DNA of 64,000 nucleotides, from assembly GCF_900167535.1 (NCBI RefSeq), contig NZ_FUYE01000007.1:1-64000 (forward strand), given 5' to 3'. This DNA comes from Prosthecobacter debontii (GTDB lineage: Bacteria > Verrucomicrobiota > Verrucomicrobiia > Verrucomicrobiales > Verrucomicrobiaceae). The notes beneath the pieces were generated by a model, which did no database searches, was not told the DNA's origin, and was given only the letters and a program-made list of their open reading frames with translations. A program made the translations under genes and the position numbers. Position 1 is the stretch's first letter. Each line of letters opens with the position of its first letter. Shown piece after piece: positions 25,024-34,846 of this stretch.

Positions 25024-27846
25024 TCATTTCATCAGCAGCCAGCCCAGGAGATTCATCAGATCTTGTTCTGGAATCGTCTGCCCGAAGATAGGAGGCATTA
25101 AAGACATGGGGGTGACATCGTCTCTAGCTAGATCGTTTTTGGAGACTCGATGCTCCTGCCCCGCCGCATCCGCCAGAATAACGACCTGGCCAACTTCGGC
25201 TTTGAGGAAACCGCTCATCTGTGAGCCATCTTTCAGAGTCAGGGTGTGCAGATGGAAATGGGCATCCACATTGCGATTCGGGTCCAGAATGTCTTCGCAC
25301 AATCGAGCGACACCCCGATTCCCGATACCATCAAGCTGGGGGCCAATAAGCCCACCGTTTCCACTCACCTGATGGCAGGCGGCGCAATGTGTCGCAAAGA
25401 CCATCGCCCCCTTAGCCATATCGGGCTTAGCCTGAGCATAACCCGCGCTTCGTGCAGCGATCAAGGCATCGAGCTGCTGTCGTTGCTCTGGCGAAACTGG
25501 CAGTGCAGGCGGTGCTGGCCGTGGGGGAAAATACGGAGCCAACCGCCCACGCAAGGCCACCGGAGCGTGATGCTGCAAAAGCCTCGCAAGACTTCGCAAT
25601 GAAGAACGTGCTTGTTCCTCCTGAGCAAAATCTTCCACCGCCACGACAGACGGTTCAATCCTTGCCACGCCGAGCCAGGCGTAAGCTTTGCCATTATCTC
25701 CATCCACAATCTCGAGTCTCGCTCGCTTACCCGAATGCGCTGTTAAATCCCACTCGACGAGTGAGCACTGATCGCTACGAGGTGGAAAAGCAGTCGCCAA
25801 AACAGAGCCCTTCTCAGCATCCACTAGCCTAACAATATTTTTATCATGGGGAGCTTGTTTGGGCAACCCGCGATGCCCATTGATCCAAATCCGAAGATGG
25901 CTCGGCAGCGCGAAACTTTTGGTATGGAGAATCCCCGTCAGGCGCTCCTCCATACCTCCTTTAGCCATACTCTGGAGAACTCGCGTTTCTTGCCCATCAC
26001 TGCATGACCGATTGACCAGAGCCCAAACAGGTGGTGGCTCATTCTGCGGAAGCATTTCCCAACTTGCCTCTGGCAGCTTGGCCATCTGATCCAGAAGCCC
26101 CGTCGCTAATTCTTGCCCCCAAATCAGCAACTCTCGATGGGGAGGTGCACCGCGCTCACTCAGACCTTCCGACAACGCCTCCAGAGCGGGGAGTGCACTC
26201 GCTTCTTTCTGCTTCACGATGGCGATGACTTCCTGAAGGGTGGATTCATCCCCATAACGAGCCGCATGACGCAAAGCCTCGAGTGTCCACGAACCGCTGG
26301 TTTTAATCAGGCGGAGGATAAAAGCCGAAGCTTCGCTTCCTGGAACGGCACAGACGATCTCACGAATGAGCGGTGAGTCAGCCACATACTCAAAGGCACC
26401 TTTCATCTTTAAGTGATCTCGAATGGCGATCCGAAGAGCGTGCAAAAGTTGAACATCTGCTTTTGGAGTCTTCTGTTCCAGCTCGATCAACAACGGCAAC
26501 GCGTCTAGGCGGGGTGTTTCCTGAAGAGCTGCCACCGCAGCTCGCTGAACAAAAGGCGATTGGGCAGCCAAACCCAAACGCCATTCTTTGAATTGAGGTC
26601 TCGAGATTTGTCGTGCTTGCAGCGATGCATTCTTCTTCACCACCCGCCAGATCCGGCCACGCTCTCGATCTCGCCCAGGATGATCCAAGGGAACTTCATA
26701 GTGTCCAATGATGCGATTATAGAAATCCGCGATGTACAATGCGTTGTCCGGACCGAGTTGGAGATCCACAGGCCGGAACCACGGGTCCGCACTCGTGATG
26801 AAGTCTGGTTTTTCATTCGCCTTGGGGGTGCTTCCCGAGAAAGAAATCTGATCGTGATTCACACGTGATGTCACCACATTGCCGACAAACATATGGTCAT
26901 CCCACTCGGGTCCCCAAACGCCCCCATCGACGTAAGCGATACCACAAATCCCCGTGGAGCCATGCGTATGCTCGCACATCACAGGCGCAAAGCCTAAACC
27001 GTCGTGGGGTTTACCGAAGCTGGGATAATAGGCCCCGCGAATGAGTTGATAAATGGGAGCGCTGTGGCAGTCCGCACTGTAGAGATTGCCATACCGATCC
27101 CAGCACAAGCCGAAGGGATTCACCTGTCCCCAGGTCCAAGGTTCGACACGGGAACCATCGGGTCGGAAACGGAACACATTACCACTGTGGAGGTCCAAGC
27201 TGCTGCCATCTTTGGCTCTGAAGTGGCTGGTGTTATTGAAACCATGCGTGGCGTAAATCCAGCCATCCTGACCTAACCGAAAGCTGCTGCACATGCCGTG
27301 GGTGTCTTTTTCATAACCCAGTGGCCCCATGACCACTTCGCGTAAGTCGGCTTTTCCATCGCCATCGGTATCGGCGAAATACCAGATATTCGGAATGCTC
27401 CAGGCAATACAGCCCGTTTTGTGTTCAGGTTTATGCCAGGGCACCACACCCGTGGGGATATTCAAGCCATCAGCAAAGTCAGTGACCTTATCAGCGCGAC
27501 CATCCCCATCCGTATCCTCTAGGATCTTGATGGCATCTCGGCTGTCCTTCACCCGGGTGCCCTGGGGATCAGACCAACGGCTTTGATCCGCGCAGTAAGG
27601 ATACTCCACGGTCGAGCTCACCCACAGACGCCCCTGGGTATCAAAGGCCATGTTGATGGGCTTATTGATCATCGGCTCGCTGGCAAAAAGCTGGATTTCA
27701 AAACCCTCGGGCACGGTCAAAGCTGCAAGTTCTCGCTCAGCTGTCGTGGCCTCCGTCTCACGGACAAGGCGAGTATCTGCAGCCAGCGACACTCCAACCA
27801 TCAGACCCATGATCAGCCATCCATTGAACGCAATTGAAGTGGGCAT
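25024..27846 (-). CDS. PVC-type CxxCH heme-binding, membrane-bound dehydrogenase-like protein
   Basis: 940 residues from the ATG at 27844-27846, which starts a signal peptide (MPTSIAFNGWLIMGLMVGVS then LAAD). Upstream in-frame codons run into the divergent gene and are not conserved. Residues about 40-400 are the beta-propeller dehydrogenase-like domain ('VPEGFEIQLFASEPMINKPINMAFD', 'EDTDGDGRADKVT', 'HGFNNTSHF'). A helical HEAT-like middle follows, then a beta-rich segment (about 645-730), and a C-terminal cytochrome c domain with heme motif 'CAACH' (about 837-841) and 'DPNRNVDAHF'. Such proteins are periplasmic electron-transfer or sugar-oxidising candidates with no proven substrate. The gene is divergent from 27938. 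Confidence 0.88.
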   Translation of the reverse strand: MPTSIAFNGWLIMGLMVGVSLAADTRLVRETEATTAERELAALTVPEGFEIQLFASEPMINKPINMAFDTQGRLWVSSTVEYPYCADQSRWSDPQGTRVKDSRDAIKILEDTDGDGRADKVTDFADGLNIPTGVVPWHKPEHKTGCIAWSIPNIWYFADTDGDGKADLREVVMGPLGYEKDTHGMCSSFRLGQDGWIYATHGFNNTSHFRAKDGSSLDLHSGNVFRFRPDGSRVEPWTWGQVNPFGLCWDRYGNLYSADCHSAPIYQLIRGAYYPSFGKPHDGLGFAPVMCEHTHGSTGICGIAYVDGGVWGPEWDDHMFVGNVVTSRVNHDQISFSGSTPKANEKPDFITSADPWFRPVDLQLGPDNALYIADFYNRIIGHYEVPLDHPGRDRERGRIWRVVKKNASLQARQISRPQFKEWRLGLAAQSPFVQRAAVAALQETPRLDALPLLIELEQKTPKADVQLLHALRIAIRDHLKMKGAFEYVADSPLIREIVCAVPGSEASAFILRLIKTSGSWTLEALRHAARYGDESTLQEVIAIVKQKEASALPALEALSEGLSERGAPPHRELLIWGQELATGLLDQMAKLPEASWEMLPQNEPPPVWALVNRSCSDGQETRVLQSMAKGGMEERLTGILHTKSFALPSHLRIWINGHRGLPKQAPHDKNIVRLVDAEKGSVLATAFPPRSDQCSLVEWDLTAHSGKRARLEIVDGDNGKAYAWLGVARIEPSVVAVEDFAQEEQARSSLRSLARLLQHHAPVALRGRLAPYFPPRPAPPALPVSPEQRQQLDALIAARSAGYAQAKPDMAKGAMVFATHCAACHQVSGNGGLIGPQLDGIGNRGVARLCEDILDPNRNVDAHFHLHTLTLKDGSQMSGFLKAEVGQVVILADAAGQEHRVSKNDLARDDVTPMSLMPPIFGQTIPEQDLMNLLGWLLMK

Positions 27847-27937
27847 TATAAGAAAAGTATCACCATTGGAGACTAACCGACGAACTCCAAACCAACGTTC
27901 GTGAGAACTCCGTCCTTTGGACAACGTTTGGTGCTTC

Positions 27938-29785
27938 ATGCGTTTTTTGATTGTCCTCCTGTCCCTGCTTATTCCGGCCTCACTCTCCTGGGCGGAGGCA
28001 CCCCTTCGCATCGTGCTGGCAGGGGACTCAACGGTTGCAGCACGCACGAAGACGGACAAAGAAAGGCCTGACCTCACGGGCTGGGGTGAGCTTTTGCCTG
28101 TCTTTATGCCCAGGACCACCATCATCAATCACGCCCGAGGTGGGGCCAGTTCCAAGAGCTTCCGTAGCCTCGGTCTGTGGGACAGAGTCCTGGCCGAAAA
28201 ACCCGATTACGTGCTGATCCAGTTCGGTCACAATGATCAACCCGGCAAAGGTGAACGCACCACCGACCCGAAGGGGGATTACCGGGATAACTTGAAGCGC
28301 TTCATCGAAGAAGTGCGTGGCGTCGGCGGTAAACCCGTGCTCATCACCTCTGTCGCCCGCAGAACCTTCGAAGACGGAAAGCTGGTTTCGACGCTTGGAC
28401 CTTACGTTGAAGCCATGAAGGCCGTGGCCGCAGAAATGAAGGTCCCTGTCATTGATCTCCATCACACAAGCTTTCTCTTTTGCTCCCAGATGGGCGAAAA
28501 GTTCTGCCTGCGCTACGCCCCCTCCGCAACGGATCGCACGCATTTCAATACCGAAGGAGCACGCATCACCGCCCGGTTCGTGGCAGAAGGTCTACAACAA
28601 GAAGTGCCTGCACTGCGTCCCTATCTGCAATTGGTTCCACCTCCACCTGAGGAACTGCCTTTCGACGTTAACCTGGAGACCATCCATCGGGGTTACGATG
28701 GCGAGACCTGCTGGGTCCATCCGCGAGCAGGTGCCATTCCGGGGCCGACGCCGAGCGTGGTACTGACCATGCAAAAGCTCTTGCTCACGGGTAGCGATGT
28801 CTTTTTTGCCCTGAATGAGATGCGCACCGATGACCTGGGCAAAACCTGGAGTGAGCCCAAGCCTCACGAAGAAACTTTGGGTCGCCGAACCAAGCCGGAC
28901 GGCACCATCATAGCCGCATGTGACTTCACCCCCAAATGGCATGCAAAATCCGGCAAGCTTCTCGGCACAGGTCACACGGTTCAGTATGAGAACAATAAGG
29001 TGATGCACAATCCTCAGCGCAGCACCGCGTATGCTGTGTATGATGAAAAGGAGCGCACTTGGTCTTCATGGAGCACTTTAGACATGCCCAAGGCAGCCAA
29101 GTTCTTTAATTCCGGCGCCGGCTGTGTGCAGCGTTTCGATCTCGAAAACGGCGATATTCTTCTACCCATCTATTTCAAAGGTGATGGTGACAAGTATTAC
29201 AACGTCACGGTGTTGCGCTGTGCATTCGACGGCAAAACCTTGAAGTATATCGAGCAGGGCAATGACCTGAAATTAGAATCGGGACGGGGTGTCTATGAAC
29301 CCTCACTCACCCGTTACCAAGGACGCTTTTACCTGACCCTGCGCAACGACACCGCCGCTTACGTCACCACCAGCGAGGATGGTCTGCACTATGGCCCCAT
29401 CCAGCCATGGCAATTCGATGACGGCAGCGATCTCGGCAACTACAACACCCAACAGCATTGGGTGTCTCATAACCAAGGATTGTATCTGGCTTACAATCGC
29501 AAAGGATTGAACAACGACCACATAGTGCGTCACCGTGCACCGTTGGTCATGGCTCAGGTGAACCCGGAAACCCTTAAAGTGATCCGCTCCACCGAATGCA
29601 TCCTGGTTCCAGAGCGTGGGGTCCGTTTGGGCAACTTCGCCGTCACCGAAGTGAACGAGAATGAGACCTGGGTCACCGTCGCGGAATGGATGCAAAACAC
29701 GCCGCCCAATATCATCGTCCCACCCGATAACGCCTTTGGCGCGGACAACAGCGTCTATGTCGCGAGAATCCGATGGAAGAAGTGA
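27938..29785 (+). CDS. Secreted fusion: rhamnogalacturonan acetylesterase-like SGNH domain + sialidase-like propeller
   Basis: 615 residues from the ATG at 27938 with a signal peptide (MRFLIVLLSLLIPASLSWAEA). Residues about 23-235 are an SGNH esterase: 'LAGDSTVAARTKTD' (Ser), 'HARGGASSKSF' (Gly), 'IQFGHNDQP' (Asn) and 'DRTHFNTEGA' (Asp-His). Residues about 245-615 form a BNR/sialidase-like six-bladed propeller ('TDDLGKTWSEPK', 'SEDGLHYGP'). The joining of a deacetylase to a glycosidase-like propeller suggests one enzyme that removes acetyl groups and then cleaves or binds an acidic sugar. Sialidase activity is not established; catalytic Arg residues could not be assigned. Confidence 0.85.
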   Translation: MRFLIVLLSLLIPASLSWAEAPLRIVLAGDSTVAARTKTDKERPDLTGWGELLPVFMPRTTIINHARGGASSKSFRSLGLWDRVLAEKPDYVLIQFGHNDQPGKGERTTDPKGDYRDNLKRFIEEVRGVGGKPVLITSVARRTFEDGKLVSTLGPYVEAMKAVAAEMKVPVIDLHHTSFLFCSQMGEKFCLRYAPSATDRTHFNTEGARITARFVAEGLQQEVPALRPYLQLVPPPPEELPFDVNLETIHRGYDGETCWVHPRAGAIPGPTPSVVLTMQKLLLTGSDVFFALNEMRTDDLGKTWSEPKPHEETLGRRTKPDGTIIAACDFTPKWHAKSGKLLGTGHTVQYENNKVMHNPQRSTAYAVYDEKERTWSSWSTLDMPKAAKFFNSGAGCVQRFDLENGDILLPIYFKGDGDKYYNVTVLRCAFDGKTLKYIEQGNDLKLESGRGVYEPSLTRYQGRFYLTLRNDTAAYVTTSEDGLHYGPIQPWQFDDGSDLGNYNTQQHWVSHNQGLYLAYNRKGLNNDHIVRHRAPLVMAQVNPETLKVIRSTECILVPERGVRLGNFAVTEVNENETWVTVAEWMQNTPPNIIVPPDNAFGADNSVYVARIRWKK

Positions 29786-29806
29786 GCCTATATAGCTTCA
29801 CGCCTG

Positions 29807-30298
29807 CTATAACAGTGAAACCGGTGGCGTCTTAGCCCGCTCATACCCTTCATCCACCAGCAAGGCTCCAGACTTCGAAGCGGCCACGGCAATTTGATCA
29901 CAGCGATTGTTGCCTTCATTCGAGGCATGGCCCTTCACCCAACGCAGCGTAACTTTGTGCTTTTCCAGCACCTTCAGCGCACGATCCCAGAGATCGGCAT
30001 TCACAGCAGGTTGTTTATCGGCTTTGACCCAGCCACGTGCTTTCCAGCTCTTGGCCCAGTTTTTCTGAATCGCATCCACGACATAACGAGAGTCTGAATA
30101 AAGCGTGACCTCACAAGGGCGATTGAGCAGTTCGAGGCCTTTGATCAAGGCCAGCAACTCCATGCGATTGTTCGTCGTCTTGCGATACCCCTGTGAGAGT
30201 TCCTTGATGTGCTTGCCACTCTGGAGAAGCACTCCATAGCCCCCAGGGCCGGGATTGCCGCTGCAAGCGCCGTCGGTGTAGATGATCACGGAGGTCAT
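29807..30298 (-). CDS. rnhA: Ribonuclease HI
   Basis: 163 residues. The four catalytic acids are in place: D9 in 'IYTDGACSGNPGPGGYG', E47 in 'NNRMELLAL', D69 in 'LYSDSRYV' and D134 in 'NNRCDQIA', with the loop His at 124 ('VKGHASNEGN'). The enzyme degrades the RNA of RNA-DNA hybrids. Its start overlaps the stop of the gmhB-like gene (30295-30298), making it the third gene of a coupled ribD-gmhB-rnhA operon. The C-terminal residues past 140 are family-variable. Confidence 0.96.
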   Translation of the reverse strand: MTSVIIYTDGACSGNPGPGGYGVLLQSGKHIKELSQGYRKTTNNRMELLALIKGLELLNRPCEVTLYSDSRYVVDAIQKNWAKSWKARGWVKADKQPAVNADLWDRALKVLEKHKVTLRWVKGHASNEGNNRCDQIAVAASKSGALLVDEGYERAKTPPVSLL

Positions 30299-30840
30299 GC
30301 TTCGCTAGCAAGGAGAGATTTCAACAGCTCCGCCAAACCAGTCGTATCCGGCAGCGTATGGGTGGCGGCGATCACATGGGGGTTCTCGCTTTCGATGCGA
30401 ATGGTCACGGGCACCCCCGCATTCGTCCCCATCTGGATATCGCGATCTGCATCCCCGACCATGATGCAGCGGCTGAGATCGAGATCATGTTCCTCGGCGG
30501 CCTTAAGCAGCATTTCGGCACTTGGTTTGCGACAGGTACAACCGGGATCTTTGGAAAGGCATGTGCAAGCGTAGATGCCATCAAAAGCCGCGTCCTGCTC
30601 AGCCAAACGGGCCTGCATGCGAGCATGGATATCATCCAGCGTCGCTTGGGTCATAAGCCCCTTGCCCACCCCCTGCTGGCTGGTGGCCAGGACCGTGGCA
30701 TAACCACGGGTTTTGCATAACTTCAGGGCATCAAGGATGCCTGGGCTGAAATGAAAATCCTCCCAGTCCAGAACATACCCCGGTCCTGGAGAAAGATTCA
30801 CCACCCCATCACGATCAAAAAAAACAGCCGGACGACTCAT
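30295..30840 (-). CDS. gmhB: D,D-heptose 1,7-bisphosphate 7-phosphatase-like HAD phosphatase
   Basis: 181 residues of the HisB-N/GmhB branch of HAD phosphatases. 'VFFDRDGVVN' (about 6-15) holds the nucleophile and acid Asp, 'LATSQQGVGKGLM' is motif II, 'CTCLSKDPGCTCRKP' (about 92-106) is the zinc loop and motif III Lys, and 'IMVGDADRDIQMGTNAGV' is motif IV. GmhB removes the C7 phosphate in ADP-heptose synthesis for LPS. Related enzymes act on histidinol phosphate, so the substrate is not fully certain. It overlaps both neighbours by four bases. Confidence 0.85.
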   Translation of the reverse strand: MSRPAVFFDRDGVVNLSPGPGYVLDWEDFHFSPGILDALKLCKTRGYATVLATSQQGVGKGLMTQATLDDIHARMQARLAEQDAAFDGIYACTCLSKDPGCTCRKPSAEMLLKAAEEHDLDLSRCIMVGDADRDIQMGTNAGVPVTIRIESENPHVIAATHTLPDTTGLAELLKSLLASEA

Positions 30841-31904
30841 TCAATAACAGATTCAAAGTTAGGCCAAACAGGCAGGCCTGCGATACAAACATTATCTCCA
30901 ATGGGCAAAATAGAGACTTTATCCAAAGCGACAGACTGTGCCCACTCAGGTCCTGCCAAGACGGGCAAACCTGCCCCACATAGACGGGGCGCGATATACC
31001 AGCAGACCTCATCCACGCAATGCTCACGAAAAGCTTGTCCGAGGACATTGGCGCCCCCTTCCACCAGAACGCTGGTGATGCCTTGAGCTGCGAGGGCTTT
31101 AAGCGCATCTTTAAAGCTGAGGTCACGCAGCACCAGAGTCCGCATTTGATGCTCATCAGTGAACAAACGCGACTCCGCAGGCAAGTCCCCTCCACGTGTG
31201 AGCACCACTCGCCAGGGCTGCTCTTTGAGACTGCCATTGCGCAGGGTCAGGCGCGGATTATCTCGTCGCAAAGTTTCTGCCCCAATGAGGATGGCGTCCA
31301 CCCGCGCACGCAACCCTTGGCTATGAGCCCGAGCCGCTTCGCTCGTGATCCATTGGCCTTCACCCGCAGGACGAGTGATTCGTCCATCCAGACTCTGTCC
31401 AGCTTTGGCAATCACATAGGGCAGCCCGGTGGTGATCCATTTGGCAAATGGACGCAAGAGGTCTTCACATGCCTCACGTAGCACGCCCCGCGTCACCGTC
31501 ACTCCCACCGCTTCGAGCAGCTCTTGTGCACGCCCTGCGTGAGCGGGATTGGGATCGTCTGCCCCCCAAACGACTCTCTGAATGCCTGCGGACTGAATCG
31601 CCACCGTGCAGGCACCGGTGCGACCTTGCGTGCTACAGGGCTCAAGGGTTACGTAAATCGTCGCCCCGGCGATTTGGTCAGGCGCACGCTTCTGGGCATC
31701 TCTCAGCGCTTCGATCTCCGCGTGAGGTTGCCCAGCCTTTCGATGGTAGCCCTGGCCAATCATTTCCCCACCAGACACGATCACCGCCCCAACCGCGGGA
31801 TTTGGACTGGTGAATCCGACTCCCTGCCGAGCTTGCTCGAGAGCAAGACTCATCCAGTGAGAGTCGGTTTCAGAATCGATCGTTGGCATGGTGTTGTTTT
31901 CCAT
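30837..31904 (-). CDS. ribD: Bifunctional riboflavin biosynthesis deaminase/reductase
   Basis: 355 residues. The start at 31904 is chosen because GGAG lies 6 bases upstream of that ATG; a longer frame to 31940 lacks this and overlaps the divergent gene's region. The N-terminal deaminase has the zinc site 'PHAEIEAL' and 'TLEPCSTQGRTGACT'. The C-terminal reductase has 'IAKAGQSLDGRI', 'ILIGAETLRRDNPRLTLR' and 'VEGGANVLGQAF'. Together they catalyse the second and third steps of riboflavin synthesis. It is first in the ribD-gmhB-rnhA operon and overlaps gmhB by four bases. There is no room for an FMN riboswitch upstream. Confidence 0.95.
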   Translation of the reverse strand: MENNTMPTIDSETDSHWMSLALEQARQGVGFTSPNPAVGAVIVSGGEMIGQGYHRKAGQPHAEIEALRDAQKRAPDQIAGATIYVTLEPCSTQGRTGACTVAIQSAGIQRVVWGADDPNPAHAGRAQELLEAVGVTVTRGVLREACEDLLRPFAKWITTGLPYVIAKAGQSLDGRITRPAGEGQWITSEAARAHSQGLRARVDAILIGAETLRRDNPRLTLRNGSLKEQPWRVVLTRGGDLPAESRLFTDEHQMRTLVLRDLSFKDALKALAAQGITSVLVEGGANVLGQAFREHCVDEVCWYIAPRLCGAGLPVLAGPEWAQSVALDKVSILPIGDNVCIAGLPVWPNFESVIE

Positions 31905-32005
31905 AACGCGCTCCTTTTCATCCCACAAGGCAGGTTTCACAGGACTTGCTGACAGGGAAGCCTAGGCTTGACCGTACTGAGGGCTCTGTGTTGACTCCTG
32001 ATTTC

Positions 32006-33061
32006 ATGAACCGCCGCGATTTTCTCTACCAGTCTGCTTTCACCACGGCAGCCCTGACCGCTTCCAAACTGAAAGCCTCCACCTCGCGGCCCCTAATCGG
32101 GATGGACCACTTCGCGGTCCGTGGCACGGGCTGGAAGGCAGGGCAATTCATCGACTATGCCGCCAGCTTAAAGCTGGACACCTGCTTCATCTCGGAGCTG
32201 CATGTGTTTGAAAACTTCGAAGAAGCTTATCTGAAGAGCCTCAAAGAGAAGGCGGACAACGCCGGGCTGAAACTCTACGTGGGCACAGGCTGTGTGTGCC
32301 CCACCTCCAACACCTGGAAAGACACTTACGGCACGGCGGAGGATCACCTCGCTCTGACCATTCGTGTGGCGAAGGCCCTGGGCTCTCCCGTGGCTCGTTG
32401 TTACTTGGGCAATCAGAAGGACCGTAGCAGCGATGGCGGCATCCAGAAGCACATGGAGGAAACCGTCAAAGTCATCCAGGCCAACAAGTCTCGCGCCGAA
32501 GCTGAAGGCATCAAAATCGCCATCGAAAACCATGCGGGGGACATGCAGTCCGCAGAATTGAAAACCTTGATTGAAGCGGCAGGCAAAAGTTATGTCGGAG
32601 CCAATATTGACCCCGGAAACGCCGTGTGGGCTCTGGAAGAACCTCTGACACACCTGGAAGTCCTGGGGCCACTGACGGTCTGCTCCAGCGTCCGTGGCAG
32701 CATGGTCTGGGAAACTGAGGAAGGTGCCATGGTCCAGTGGACCGCCGTGGGAGAGGGCTTGGTGGATTTTAAAGCTTATGCCAAACGTTTTGCTGAGCTG
32801 GCCCCTGGCGTTCCTCTTCAGGTGGAGACCATCTCCGGCTTTGCCCGCCCCTTCGCATTTAAAAAAGACGAGTTCTGGAAACCCTTTCCGGAGAGCTATC
32901 GGGACTCAGCCAGTTTTGCCGCTTGGCTCGGCATGATGAAAAAAGGCCAGGAAATCCCCAGCTTCAAAGCCCCCGAAGGTCCCGAGAAAAAAGAGGCCGA
33001 AATCGCTTATCAGAAGGCCGAGCTGGAGCGAAGCACCTCCTGGCTACAGACTAATCTATAG
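32006..33061 (+). CDS. Tat-exported sugar phosphate isomerase/epimerase-like protein
   Basis: 351 residues from the ATG at 32006, whose product opens with a twin-arginine signal (MNRRDFLYQSAFTTAALTAS). The mature part is a xylose-isomerase-like TIM barrel: 'GTGCVCPTS', 'GSPVARCYLGN', 'IAIENHAGDMQSAEL' and 'VGANIDPGNAVW' contain the usual metal-binding Glu/His/Asp positions. Secreted members of this superfamily are abundant in Planctomycetes and Verrucomicrobia and rarely have known substrates. It is divergent from ribD with about 100 bp between starts. Confidence 0.85.
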   Translation: MNRRDFLYQSAFTTAALTASKLKASTSRPLIGMDHFAVRGTGWKAGQFIDYAASLKLDTCFISELHVFENFEEAYLKSLKEKADNAGLKLYVGTGCVCPTSNTWKDTYGTAEDHLALTIRVAKALGSPVARCYLGNQKDRSSDGGIQKHMEETVKVIQANKSRAEAEGIKIAIENHAGDMQSAELKTLIEAAGKSYVGANIDPGNAVWALEEPLTHLEVLGPLTVCSSVRGSMVWETEEGAMVQWTAVGEGLVDFKAYAKRFAELAPGVPLQVETISGFARPFAFKKDEFWKPFPESYRDSASFAAWLGMMKKGQEIPSFKAPEGPEKKEAEIAYQKAELERSTSWLQTNL

Positions 33062-33202
33062 AGTTTTTGAGGGCACCTTCAGGGTGTGATCTCGGACTTC
33101 GAATTTCAAAACTGAGAGGCAAAAAAGATCGGCTTCCCGAAAATTAAAGTTTACTTAATTATCTAGTATAGCTAAGTGGTGCCATAATTTTACGTGGCTG
33201 CC

Positions 33203-34846
33203 ATGACTCTTTCTCCCGATACCCTGCGCCCCGAGACTCTGGCTGAATTAGAAGCTGGCCTACACCAAATGAAAACGGCCAACTACTTCCTACGAGTGGC
33301 CGTGGATCAGGTTCCAGAAGCGGTGATGATCCTGGAAGCCGAAACGCATGAGAAGTCCGGCCCCAAGGTTCTTTTCAGCAATGCCACAGCGGCCGCTTTG
33401 ATTGGAGTCGAACCTGAGAAAGGGCTTCGCGGCATGGGGATCGCCGATCTCGCAGCCGGAGACATGGATGCATCCGTTCTTCTGGATGCCCTCAACCGTG
33501 CGGTGGAAAACGGGGGCGCTTACGAGTGCGAGGCGATGATCCAGAACTTCTACGGTCAACCTCCCCAACGCTGCCGCTGGCGCGTGCGCGCCGTTTTCAA
33601 CAGCCTCCGCAAGCTTCTCAATTTCACCCTCGTCGTCACCCCCCTTCAGGGCAATTCCCGCGCCACCATGGCTGCCCTCCGCAGTGACGATCTCGACGCT
33701 CAATCAGAACAACTGAAGCAAGACAACTTGGCCGCTCTTGCTCAAGGCATTGCTCACGATGTCAATAATTTGTTAGGCCCAGTCACCATGCGCCTTTCAG
33801 ATCTTCTCCAACAGGTGCAGGGGCAGCCTGCCTTGAAAGAAGAGCTTCAGCTCATCTTTGGCGGTCTCAAGCGAGCACGTCAGTTCACCTCCCAGGTGGT
33901 CACTGCATGCAAAGCCAAAACCCGCGAAAAGCAGCCGATCGATCTCGGTTCCATCATTCATGATACGGTGAAGTTTGCCGGCGCAGGCTCGAATGCTCAC
34001 CTCCGAGTCCGTCTGGCCCCAGGGCTACGTTGGCCCATCGCCGATGCCGTGAAGATCAGTCAAGTCCTTCAGAATCTCATCCTCAACGGCATCCAATCCA
34101 TGCCCCAAGGTGGCTACATGGACGTTGACGCTGAAAACGCCGACATTGGCCCCGGTGAAGACTCCATCTTAAAACCAGGCATGTATGTTCGGGTGGTCGT
34201 TCGTGACCGCGGTTGTGGTATCCCGCCCGAAAATCTGGAGCGCCTGTTCAAAGAGACCTTCACCACCAAGCCAGACGGTAATGGCATCGGCCTAACCACC
34301 TGCAAACTTTTTGTACATGCTCATGAAGGAGATATCCGCGTCTCCTCACGCCTGAACATCGGCACCGAATTCACGATTTATCTGCCTGCTGTTCCTGCAA
34401 AGGAGGCACCTGGCCATTCGGAAAAAGATCATGCCCCGGTGCCCTTGAAAAAAGGACAAGGTCGCGTGCTCATCGTGGATGATGAAGACGATCTCCGAAA
34501 GGTCGCCCAAATCATCCTCATGCGCTGCGGCTACGAGGTCCTCGAATGCGATAACGGTCAAGATGCCGTCAAGATCTATCAGAGCCTAGCCCGCACCGGC
34601 ACACCGCCAGATGTCGTACTCATGGACTTGACCCTACGCGGTGGCATGAATGGCGGCGAGACTGCGGAAGAAATTTTGCGTTATGATCCTGAAGCACGCT
34701 TGGTCGTAACCAGCGGCAGCGTCAACGAAGATGTCCAGATGACCTTCCTGGAAAAAGGTTTCGTCGCCGTGCTGCCTAAACCTTACGAGGCAGGTGAACT
34801 CACCCAAGTCGTGCACCGCGTGGTGACGATGATGAGCCGTGCCTAA
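33203..34846 (+). CDS. Hybrid histidine kinase with C-terminal receiver domain
   Basis: 547 residues from the ATG at 33203 (a GTG at 33194 is possible). No membrane segments are seen, so it is cytoplasmic. A PAS-like sensor lies at about 25-150. The dimerisation box 'LAALAQGIAHDVNNLLGPVT' has phospho-acceptor His 185. The ATPase domain (about 270-395) has N-box 'VLQNLILNGIQSM', 'VRDRGCGIPPENL' and 'FTTKPDGNGIGLTTC'. A receiver domain (about 425-545) has 'VLIVDDEDDLRK' and acceptor Asp in 'VVLMDLTLRGG'. The kinase can thus pass phosphate within itself. There is no adjacent response regulator, so the output is unknown. Confidence 0.93.
   Translation: MTLSPDTLRPETLAELEAGLHQMKTANYFLRVAVDQVPEAVMILEAETHEKSGPKVLFSNATAAALIGVEPEKGLRGMGIADLAAGDMDASVLLDALNRAVENGGAYECEAMIQNFYGQPPQRCRWRVRAVFNSLRKLLNFTLVVTPLQGNSRATMAALRSDDLDAQSEQLKQDNLAALAQGIAHDVNNLLGPVTMRLSDLLQQVQGQPALKEELQLIFGGLKRARQFTSQVVTACKAKTREKQPIDLGSIIHDTVKFAGAGSNAHLRVRLAPGLRWPIADAVKISQVLQNLILNGIQSMPQGGYMDVDAENADIGPGEDSILKPGMYVRVVVRDRGCGIPPENLERLFKETFTTKPDGNGIGLTTCKLFVHAHEGDIRVSSRLNIGTEFTIYLPAVPAKEAPGHSEKDHAPVPLKKGQGRVLIVDDEDDLRKVAQIILMRCGYEVLECDNGQDAVKIYQSLARTGTPPDVVLMDLTLRGGMNGGETAEEILRYDPEARLVVTSGSVNEDVQMTFLEKGFVAVLPKPYEAGELTQVVHRVVTMMSRA

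Noticed and set aside
31905-32005. FMN riboswitch ahead of ribD
   Set aside because: The gap to the divergent gene is about 100 bp and shows none of the conserved FMN-riboswitch stems; a plain GGAG site precedes ribD.
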